A DNA stretch of 64,000 bases, taken from contig CAKSLI010000004.1 in the NCBI GenBank assembly GCA_934466475.1, forward strand, positions 1 to 64,000, written 5' to 3'. Below the pieces are notes generated by a model. That model had not been told where the DNA came from and searched no databases. It worked only from the letters and a program-made list of their open reading frames with translations. Both the position numbers and the translations under genes were made by a program. Positions 8,114-14,736 of this stretch are shown piece by piece (position 1 is the first letter of the stretch; the number at the start of each line of letters is the position of its first letter). Source of the DNA: an uncultured Oscillospiraceae bacterium. Lineage in GTDB: Bacteria; Bacillota; Clostridia; Oscillospirales; Ruminococcaceae.

Positions 8114-9304
8114 ATGAAGAAATACGATATCACAAAGCCGGTCGTGCTGAAAAAAGGCGTTTACAAGCTGAATGACGAAGCAAATTTCAACTACCAGCTT
8201 AACCGCGTGATCAACTGGGACGGCGGCAGGCTGGAGGACGTGCAGAAGGTCGCCGGAAAGATAAAGGTCAGCGCCGACTGGAAGCGCGAGCTCATTGCGC
8301 TTGGCGATGAGGCAATGCGCGAGGAGCGCACCGAAAACGCGATAGCCTACTACCGCATGAGCGAGTTTTTTATGTATGACGGCGACCCGGACAAGAAGAA
8401 ATACTACCAGAAAGCGACGGAGCTTTTTTACCAGTATTACGCCGATTATTTCGAGGGAGAAAACCCGCGTATCGGGAGGTTCGAGGTACCGTATGAAAAC
8501 GTGAAGCTCCCGGTGATGCACGTCCGCCCGGAGGGAAAGAGCCGCGGGACTATACTTATCCATGGCGGCAACGACAGTTATTTCGAGGAGTTCCTGTTTA
8601 CCGTGCTGTATCTTCAGGAGCAGGGCTTCGAGGTCTATATGTTCGAAGGCCCGGGGCAGGGCGGAGTAATGCGCCTCCAGGGAATGCACTTCACGCATGA
8701 GTGGGAGAAGCCCGTAAAGGCGGTGCTTGATTATTTCGGGCTGAATGACGTTACGATCATCGGGATCTCGCTTGGCGGATATCTGGCTCCGAGGGCTGCG
8801 GCATTTGACAGGCGTATCACCAAAGTCGTTGCATGGTCGGTTTTCCCGTGCTTTCAGGACGTTATCGTGGGAATGCAGAAGCCTGCGGTACAGAACGTGT
8901 TCCGCATCTGCATGAAGCTCCATGCAAGACCGCTCATCAACATGGTGTTCCGGAAAAAGGCGCGTAAGGAGCCGGTCATTGACTGGGGGCTGAAGCACGG
9001 TCAGTACGCCTATGAAGCCAGGGACGCCTACTGCTACGCGAAAAAGCTGAAGCTGTACGATATTGAGCCCATAGCGGACAAAATCACGCAGGATATGCTG
9101 ATAGTCGGCGCAAATCAGGATCATTTCATAGATTACCGCATGATAGGCAGGGAGATAAATATGCTGAAAAACGTCCGCAGCCTGACATTCCGGCTGTTCA
9201 CCGATAAGGAGGACGCGCAGAATCACTGCAATGTCGGCAACGGAAAGCTGGTTCTGGATTTCATCTGCGGCTGGATATCGCAGGTGAATGGCGAGGCAGA
9301 GTGA
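8114..9304 (+). CDS. Alpha/beta hydrolase, paralogue of the 3908-5110 product
   Basis: 396 residues. The ATG at 8114 follows GGGAGG with 7-base spacing; the longer frame from 8087 lacks a ribosome site. The same family features as the paralogue are present: N-terminal KKYDITKP and helical cap, ILIHGGNDSYFEEF oxyanion strand, FEGPGQGG, nucleophile elbow GISLGG (about residue 220), acid in ANQDHFID and His in AQNHCNVGN. It is the second gene of an AraC-controlled operon. Two separate loci with paralogous hydrolases, different regulators and near-identical promoter palindromes suggest related but distinct substrates. Confidence 0.85.
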   Translation: MKKYDITKPVVLKKGVYKLNDEANFNYQLNRVINWDGGRLEDVQKVAGKIKVSADWKRELIALGDEAMREERTENAIAYYRMSEFFMYDGDPDKKKYYQKATELFYQYYADYFEGENPRIGRFEVPYENVKLPVMHVRPEGKSRGTILIHGGNDSYFEEFLFTVLYLQEQGFEVYMFEGPGQGGVMRLQGMHFTHEWEKPVKAVLDYFGLNDVTIIGISLGGYLAPRAAAFDRRITKVVAWSVFPCFQDVIVGMQKPAVQNVFRICMKLHARPLINMVFRKKARKEPVIDWGLKHGQYAYEARDAYCYAKKLKLYDIEPIADKITQDMLIVGANQDHFIDYRMIGREINMLKNVRSLTFRLFTDKEDAQNHCNVGNGKLVLDFICGWISQVNGEAE

Positions 9305-9318
9305 TCTATAAATATAAT

Positions 9319-9638
9319 AAACGTCCTGCATAACGCAAAGCGTTTCAGGCTGTCGATAAACCCTCATCTTCGTCGTCAGCGGCATATTCGGCAGGCACAA
9401 AGCCTAGCCGATATGCCGCTTCCTAGAATCTGAGGGTTTCTCAACAGCCTGAAATAAGCACTTTTTCGACAAGCTGTTCCCGCGAAGCGGGCTTTTTATA
9501 ATCTATTTTTTGACCCAGCAAGTGTGCGAATTATCAGCGTAGCTGATAATGAGTGCGCGCGGCTGGGATGTTCGGCGAAAAAGCCCCTTTAGGGGATTTT
9601 TTGACGGTCTCAAACGCCCTGCATAATGCAAGGCGTTT
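9319..9638. repeat. Duplicated terminator hairpin flanking palindromic elements D and E
   Basis: A 27-base hairpin copy at 9319-9345 and another at 9612-9638 differ at 3 positions; the second has a complete stem AACGCC...GGCGTT followed by TTTTT. Between them lie element D (about 9346-9450, ends CAGGCTGTCGATAAACCCTCA and its inverse) and element E (about 9455-9611, with CCCGCGAAGCGGG and CCCCTTTAGGGG stems). Elements D and E recur singly at 39369-39488 and 23790-23977, also between duplicated terminators. Confidence 0.75.
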
Positions 9639-9686
9639 TTCGTATTTACAATAGGGAAAAAATGTGATATACTTATCATGAAAAAA

Positions 9687-9714
9687 GTGTGACCTTTGCG
9701 CGAAAAACGCTGTC
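9687..9714 (+). promoter_or_regulatory. Probable ECF-sigma promoter
   Basis: GTGTGACC (9687-9694), 14 bases, GCTGTC (9709-9714), upstream of the ECF sigma gene. The same pair with 13 bases between lies at 10972-10998 upstream of the cystatin-like gene. Autoregulation by ECF factors is common; the assignment here is inference from the shared motif. Confidence 0.6.
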
Positions 9715-9750
9715 TGTTGTATAGGACGGAAATACCGAAAGGAGATACCT

Positions 9751-10314
9751 ATGGAAGACGCACAAATACTTGATCTGTACTTTGCCCGCTCCGAGCAGGC
9801 AATAAAAGAAACCGACCTTAAATTCGGGCGGTACTGCCTGACGATAGCCTACAACATACTGCACAACAACGAGGACAGCGAGGAATGCAAGAATGATACA
9901 TACATCAAGGCGTGGAACGCGATTCCCCCGAAAAGGCCTGAGAATTTCCGGGCATACCTTGGAAAGATAGCGAGGAACATCGCACTGAATATGTACGAAT
10001 ATATGCACAGGAAAAAACGAGATGTAAACAGCACTGAAGCCATTCTTGACGAGCTTTCGGAGTGTATTCCCGACCCCGGCTCAGACGTGGAAAAGGCGGC
10101 GGAAAGCATGATAATACGCGACAGCATAAACGATTTCCTTGGCACGCTCTCAGCAGACAACCGCAAGATATTCGTAAGTCGTTACTGGTACGCCAGCCCT
10201 ATTGAGGAGATAGCGCAGGAATACGGATTCAGTGTAAGCAAGGTCAAGACTTGCCTTATGCGCACGCGCAGCAAACTGAAAAAACATCTTGAAAGCGAGG
10301 GGATAATTGTATGA
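9751..10314 (+). CDS. ECF-type RNA polymerase sigma factor
   Basis: 187 residues, the usual ECF size. Region 2 spans about residues 20-90 (YCLTIAYNILHNNEDSEECKNDTYIKAW; NFRAYLGKIARN). Region 4 spans about 125-180 (SADNRKIFVSRYWY; IEEIAQEYGFSVSKVKTCLMRTRSKL). AAAGGAG precedes the ATG. The stop overlaps the next gene by 4 bases (ATGA); the next gene encodes a membrane-anchored protein likely to be its anti-sigma factor. An ECF-like promoter motif lies 37 bases upstream. Confidence 0.92.
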   Translation: MEDAQILDLYFARSEQAIKETDLKFGRYCLTIAYNILHNNEDSEECKNDTYIKAWNAIPPKRPENFRAYLGKIARNIALNMYEYMHRKKRDVNSTEAILDELSECIPDPGSDVEKAAESMIIRDSINDFLGTLSADNRKIFVSRYWYASPIEEIAQEYGFSVSKVKTCLMRTRSKLKKHLESEGIIV

Positions 10315-10958
10315 AAGAAATGCGTTTAATGCAGATAATCGGCGATATCGACGAAAAATACATTGACGAAGCTGCCCCCGCCGAGCAGAAAAAGAAAGCA
10401 ATGCGCTTCACACCGTGGGTCAGATATGCCAGCATAGCCGCCTGCGCAATGCTGGTTATCGGCATCGGAATATTTGCCATGACCCAGCAGAGGGGGAACA
10501 TTGTTGATAACCCCGTCCTGTCCGGAACACAGACGGAGGAAGCTGCGGATACTTCCGACCTTACCCAGTATTGCAATCCTTATGCGGAATACGACACGCT
10601 TACGGAAGCTGAAAAGGCAGCCGGATTTGATATTACTGTCCCCGACAGTTACGGAGGATACACCGAGCCTTATTATGCGGTTATCGAGGGGAAAATCCTT
10701 GAGGTGCAGTATTACAATGGCGACGACCGAGGAATGATCATAAGGAAATCTCGCGGAAGCGAAGATATCAGCGGCGATTTCAACGAGTTTGACAACATCA
10801 CTCAAACAGAAGTTAACGGAAATACAGTAACGATAAAAGGTAACGGCGATGAATTCAGCCTTGCGCTCTGGGTTTCCGGGGATTATTCCTATTCGGTTTC
10901 GGTAAGCTCCGGTATTTCTGAAAATGCACTGAAAGAAATTATCGAAAAAATCAAATAA
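10311..10958 (+). CDS. Probable anti-sigma factor with extracellular DUF4367-like domain
   Basis: 215 residues: a cytoplasmic N-terminus of about 38 residues starting KEMRLMQIIGDIDEKYIDEA, one membrane segment at about 43-60 (ASIAACAMLVIGIGIFAM), and an extracellular domain of about 90-215. The extracellular part (VIEGKILEVQYYNGDDRG; RGSEDISGDFNEFDNI; NTVTIKGNG) is clearly similar to the C-terminus of the secreted protein encoded next. The position directly after the sigma gene with a 4-base overlap, plus the topology, are typical of ECF anti-sigma factors. The N-terminus lacks a recognisable zinc-finger anti-sigma motif. Confidence 0.8.
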   Translation: MKEMRLMQIIGDIDEKYIDEAAPAEQKKKAMRFTPWVRYASIAACAMLVIGIGIFAMTQQRGNIVDNPVLSGTQTEEAADTSDLTQYCNPYAEYDTLTEAEKAAGFDITVPDSYGGYTEPYYAVIEGKILEVQYYNGDDRGMIIRKSRGSEDISGDFNEFDNITQTEVNGNTVTIKGNGDEFSLALWVSGDYSYSVSVSSGISENALKEIIEKIK

Positions 10959-10971
10959 TTTTTTCAAAAAG

Positions 10972-10998
10972 GTGTGACCTGATGATTTCAATGCTGTC
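10972..10998 (+). promoter_or_regulatory. Probable ECF-sigma promoter of the cystatin-like gene
   Basis: GTGTGACC (10972-10979), 13 bases, GCTGTC (10993-10998); compare 9687-9714. The gene start at 11063 lies 65 bases downstream. Confidence 0.6.
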
Positions 10999-11062
10999 CT
11001 TTAGGGTGAAAGGCAGTAAAACAGCTGCCAGTACAAAAGAAATTTCAAAGGAGTATAACATC

Positions 11063-12175
11063 ATGAAAAAGTCTATCAGATTCACCTCTGCCGCTATGGC
11101 AGCACTCATCGCAATGTCCTGCGCAGCATTCTCCGCATTTGCGGACGACTCCATAGAGCTGGCTGACGATTCCGGCTACACAGAGTTCCTCGCAGGAGGC
11201 TGGGAAGTAAACACAGGCAGCACATCTATCAGCAAGAACGCCGCTGCAAAGACCGCGTTCAAAAAGGCTACCGCTGAGCTTCTGGGCGTAAGCTATCAGC
11301 CAATAGCAGTCCTCGGAACTCAGGTCGTTGCAGGCACGAAGTACGCGATACTCTGCAAGGCAACTCCGGTAGTTCCTGACGCAGTGCCCGAAATCACGAT
11401 TATGTACATCTACGAAAACGTAGACGGTACCGTTGATATCGACGGCTTCCAGACTATGATCAGCGGCGATGACGAGGGCAGTTTCACAGCCAACACCGGA
11501 AAATTCGCGATAAAGAACAAAAAGAACAAGGCAGTATATTCCGCGTACAAGAAGGCAATGAAGGAGCTTGTTGGCGTTGATTACAAGCCGGTCGCATACC
11601 TCGGCAAGCAGGTCGTTGCAGGCAGCAATTACATGATACTCTGCCGCAGCAAGGCTGTCACTCCGGACGCTGCGTATGAGTGGTCGCTGGTAACAGTCAG
11701 CAAGTCCGCAAAGGGCAAGGTAAAGCTAGGCGATGTACAGACCCTGGAGCTTGGGAATACCGACGAGGAAATCACAGGCGACAACACCCAGATCCCGAAC
11801 CCGTGGCAGGAATACAAGACTGTTTCCGAAGCTGCAAAGGCTGCCGGGATAAGCTTCAGCGCCCCTGAAAAGCTCAAAGGCTACAAGGTTTCCTATGTGC
11901 AGGCGATGGACGGCATCGTTGAAGTGAGATACTCCAACGGAAGCAATGAGATATGCGTCCGCAAGGGCAAGGGAACCGATGACATCAGCGGCGACTACAA
12001 CGTATACAAGAACGTTTCCGAAAAGAAGATCGGCGGGAATACCGTTACGTTAAAGGGCAATGGCGGCGGCGTAAGTTCCGCGACATGGACTGACGGAACA
12101 TATTCCTATTCCATCTGCTCTGAAAACGAGCTGACAAATAAGCTCGTGGACAGCATTATCGCTGAAATCGGCTAA
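11063..12175 (+). CDS. Secreted protein with two cystatin-like repeats and a DUF4367-like domain
   Basis: 370 residues. The ATG at 11063 is chosen over 10982 because AAAGGAG precedes it and a signal peptide follows at once (KKSIRFTSAAMAALIAMSCA, ending AFA-DD). Residues about 50-135 and 150-235 are tandem repeats, each with a helix (AFKKATAELLGVSYQPIAVLG; YKKAMKELVGVDYKPVAYLG), then QVVAG followed by TKYAILC or SNYMILC, which is the cystatin inhibitory-loop pattern QxVxG. Residues about 265-370 (DGIVEVRYSNGSN; KGTDDISGDYNVY; NTVTLKGNG) match the extracellular domain of the neighbouring anti-sigma-like protein. Protease inhibition is an inference from the motif and has not been shown. Confidence 0.75.
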   Translation: MKKSIRFTSAAMAALIAMSCAAFSAFADDSIELADDSGYTEFLAGGWEVNTGSTSISKNAAAKTAFKKATAELLGVSYQPIAVLGTQVVAGTKYAILCKATPVVPDAVPEITIMYIYENVDGTVDIDGFQTMISGDDEGSFTANTGKFAIKNKKNKAVYSAYKKAMKELVGVDYKPVAYLGKQVVAGSNYMILCRSKAVTPDAAYEWSLVTVSKSAKGKVKLGDVQTLELGNTDEEITGDNTQIPNPWQEYKTVSEAAKAAGISFSAPEKLKGYKVSYVQAMDGIVEVRYSNGSNEICVRKGKGTDDISGDYNVYKNVSEKKIGGNTVTLKGNGGGVSSATWTDGTYSYSICSENELTNKLVDSIIAEIG

Positions 12176-12199
12176 AAACCTCCGATGAATATATTACAG

Positions 12200-12227
12200 G
12201 CTCCGGCGTGCAAAGTGCCGGAGCTTT
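12200..12227 (+). terminator. Intrinsic terminator
   Basis: GCTCCGGC and GCCGGAGC stem followed by TTTGCTTT, after the cystatin-like gene. It lies inside an in-frame upstream extension of the next ORF, which argues that the extension is not translated. Confidence 0.85.
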
Positions 12228-12265
12228 GCTTTCTGAAAAGACACAAATATGCTCCAAAAAAGTTG

Positions 12266-12294
12266 TTGCATATTTTGTCAGAATGTGTTATAAT
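12266..12294 (+). promoter_or_regulatory. Promoter of the McrB-WYL-RSH operon
   Basis: TTGCAT (12266-12271), exactly 17 bases, TATAAT (12289-12294). Transcription should start near 12301, downstream of the terminator at 12200-12227. Confidence 0.8.
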
Positions 12295-12352
12295 TAACGG
12301 TATCTATTCAGACGTTAATGAATATAAGGAGCATCGCAACTCTCTGGAGTAT

Positions 12353-13834
12353 ATGATATACAACTGCGATAACGGCAAACAGTTCGTCATTTACTGCTGG
12401 AATATCTTCTCTACGATAATCTTCGTCCAGGAATGCCTGAAGCGCTTCGGCGAAACCGGGGATCAGTTCGTGCTGACCTATTGCGAAAAAGGGGAAAGCG
12501 AGCCTGCGACCCCTGAGAATGAGGCGGCGCAGGAGGAGCTCGTACAGCAGTCCGGCATTTACCAGAATCCCTATTCTTACATGCTGCAATCATCGAAAAA
12601 CCTGATTTTCCGGGGCGCTCCTGGTACAGGAAAAACTCATCTTGCAAAGGAGATCGCCGCTGATATTATAAGCAAGGGACGCGTAAAGAGCTACAAAGAC
12701 CTCACTGATGAGCAGAAAAAACAGGTGGAGTTCGTGCAGTTCCATCCGAGCTATGACTACTCGGATTTTGTGGAAGGTCTGCGCCCGGAAGATAAAGATG
12801 GAACCATAGTTTTTAAGCTTAATCCCGGCATTTTCAAAACGTTCGTAAACCGTGCAATAAAGAACTATGAGGACTCCCAGAAATCACGGGAAATGATTGA
12901 AAATGAGTTCTCCGTCAAGGAAGCTATCGAGAATTTTTTCTCCGATGTAAAACTGAACGTGGATAAGTTCAGGACGATCAACGGAAATGAGTTCAAAATT
13001 TCCAGCGTGGATGAAAAAAACATCGGCATTTACATTCCGGGAAACGCTACATTCAAACATATCACTCTGAATTTTGACGAAATCAGAAAAATGCTGGAAT
13101 CCGGGCAGACATTCAGCAGGATAAAGGACGTCACGACATTCTTTGGAAAGACTTTTGCAACGCAGGGTTATTCTTATGATTTCGCAATTTATAAGGCTAT
13201 AATGGCAAAAAAGAGCAAAGTTTCCAAGACAAAAGTGCGTCAGGAAGAACGGAAAGAATACATCTTCATCATTGATGAGATAAACCGCGGAGAGATCTCA
13301 AAGATATTCGGCGAGCTGTTCTTTTCAATAGACCCCGGATACCGCGGCAGGGATGGCGAAGTTTCCACGCAGTATTCTAATATGCATCCTGACGAGAAGA
13401 AGTTCTACATTCCTGAGAATGTCTATATTATCGGCACAATGAATGATATCGACCGTTCGGTGGACAGCTTTGACTTTGCTATGCGCAGGCGTTTCCGTTT
13501 CGTGGAGCTCAAGGCGGACGAATGCATTGAAATGCTGGATGAGCTTGGTGAGTGCAGGGACGAGGCGGTAAGGAGAATGTCCGCGCTTAATAAGGAAATA
13601 GCGGCAGTCGAGGACCTGAATGAGAACTATCAGATCGGCGCGTCGTACTTCCTGAAACTGAAAAATCTCGATTATGACCAGCTCTGGACGGATTATCTCC
13701 AGCCGTTACTGCATGAGTATATTCAGGGAATGTACAACGAGGACGAGATAATGAAAAAGTTTGCGAGAGCATACGGATATCCCCAGAAATCTGCCAGAGG
13801 TGATGTGAATGAATCGGATCAGGATCAGGGATAA
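12353..13834 (+). CDS. McrB-like AAA+ NTPase
   Basis: Probably a nucleotide-driven motor of a defence-type system. From the chosen start (493 residues): Walker A GAPGTGKT at about 88-95; the McrB motif HPSYDYSDFVEGLRP at 131-145; a helical insert of about 170-290; Walker B with FIIDEINRG at about 304-313; sensor GTMND at 361-365; and arginine-rich MRRRF at 377-381. The N-terminal 80 residues are unassigned. The start is uncertain: the frame is open from 12185, but a terminator and promoter lie in that stretch, so the first in-frame ATG after the start site is used; its ribosome site is poor (AAGGAG lies 21 bases upstream, GGAG only 3). No mcrC follows. The gene overlaps the next by 26 bases. 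Confidence 0.85.
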   Translation: MIYNCDNGKQFVIYCWNIFSTIIFVQECLKRFGETGDQFVLTYCEKGESEPATPENEAAQEELVQQSGIYQNPYSYMLQSSKNLIFRGAPGTGKTHLAKEIAADIISKGRVKSYKDLTDEQKKQVEFVQFHPSYDYSDFVEGLRPEDKDGTIVFKLNPGIFKTFVNRAIKNYEDSQKSREMIENEFSVKEAIENFFSDVKLNVDKFRTINGNEFKISSVDEKNIGIYIPGNATFKHITLNFDEIRKMLESGQTFSRIKDVTTFFGKTFATQGYSYDFAIYKAIMAKKSKVSKTKVRQEERKEYIFIIDEINRGEISKIFGELFFSIDPGYRGRDGEVSTQYSNMHPDEKKFYIPENVYIIGTMNDIDRSVDSFDFAMRRRFRFVELKADECIEMLDELGECRDEAVRRMSALNKEIAAVEDLNENYQIGASYFLKLKNLDYDQLWTDYLQPLLHEYIQGMYNEDEIMKKFARAYGYPQKSARGDVNESDQDQG

Positions 13835-14732
13835 TTCCCAAACTCCCCAGGAGCTTTTTTCTGATATAAGTAGCCTGACTGGCAGGATCGCAAACAAGTC
13901 GCTGAACGCCTTTATTCCCGGGTATATGAGGGAGACCGACTCCATAAAGCCTCACACCAGGAAATACAACGGAATGTTTTACCGCAGCGTGGCGGAGATA
14001 ATCAAGGCGATCTATCCTGCCGATTACAGCAGCACGCATTCGCTGAAAAAGCTGGCGTTTGAATACTGCCATTACGACAGCAGCAAGGAGCTTCAGCCAA
14101 ATGTAAGAAATAACGGAAAAAAGCTCAGCCTGGTCAATCCGCTTAAAATCGTGTGCCTGAACAATCTGTTCTACCTCATTACGTTCTTTGTCAGGGACGG
14201 AGAAATAACCTACATAAACTACCGTATAGACAAGATGAAAAATGTGAGGTGCACCGATATCCCGGCTGACCATTACGAGGATCATATTTCCGAGGAGGAA
14301 AAGTATTACCTCGAGCTGAAGAATCGCATACAGTCCGAAAAGGAAGCAGCCATGCGCAGTAAGAAGATCTACGAGGGGAGCGGGGCTGATGTTGCCGCAG
14401 AGGACTGCGCGAAGCATATGGATCGCTGCGGCTTCAATATCGGGGAATATATCAGTAAGCATCCCACCATGTTCAACGACCGTATCGTAGAATCGCTGAA
14501 AATGAGAGCCGACAGAAAATGCATCGGCAGAATAATTGACACTTTCGGCTTTGAGCCGGATATAACCGATGAATCAGAATCAACGGTCATTGTAACGCTG
14601 TATAACACGTCGTTCACGTCCGTCAGACAGTTTGCGCTCCAGTATTATGACGAGGTGGAGATACTTGATCCGACCGTAAGGGAAGAACTGAAAACGGCAA
14701 TCAGCACACTTGCCGCAAAATACAAGGAGTGA
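13809..14732 (+). CDS. WYL-domain protein
   Basis: 307 residues. Residues about 60-150 fit the WYL ligand-binding fold (VAEIIKAIYP; KLAFEYCHYD; NPLKIVCLNNLFYLITFF; YINYRIDKMKNVRC), with FYL at the signature position. About residues 262-303 fit the WCX C-terminal extension (VTLYNTSFTSVRQFALQYYDEVEILDPTVREELKTAI, given here in pieces: VTLYNTSFTS and EVEILDPTVREEL). No clear N-terminal helix-turn-helix is visible in residues 1-60, unlike many WYL repressors. WYL proteins sense nucleic acids or nucleotides and often occur in defence loci. It starts inside the McrB-like gene (GAGGTG ribosome site) and ends 4 bases before the next gene, so the three genes are co-translated. Confidence 0.8.
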   Translation: MNRIRIRDNSQTPQELFSDISSLTGRIANKSLNAFIPGYMRETDSIKPHTRKYNGMFYRSVAEIIKAIYPADYSSTHSLKKLAFEYCHYDSSKELQPNVRNNGKKLSLVNPLKIVCLNNLFYLITFFVRDGEITYINYRIDKMKNVRCTDIPADHYEDHISEEEKYYLELKNRIQSEKEAAMRSKKIYEGSGADVAAEDCAKHMDRCGFNIGEYISKHPTMFNDRIVESLKMRADRKCIGRIIDTFGFEPDITDESESTVIVTLYNTSFTSVRQFALQYYDEVEILDPTVREELKTAISTLAAKYKE

Positions 14733-14736
14733 GCCG

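Noticed and set aside
8090..9400. 436-codon open frame on the minus strand
   Set aside because: Antisense shadow of the AraC-linked hydrolase gene, which has clear motifs and a good ribosome site.
9346..9611. Elements D/E as small RNA genes
   Set aside because: Possible, but no promoter is visible and the flanking terminator duplicates point to insertion; kept as repeats.
12185..12352. Upstream in-frame extension of the McrB-like gene to ATG 12185
   Set aside because: It would contain the terminator of the preceding gene and the operon's own promoter.
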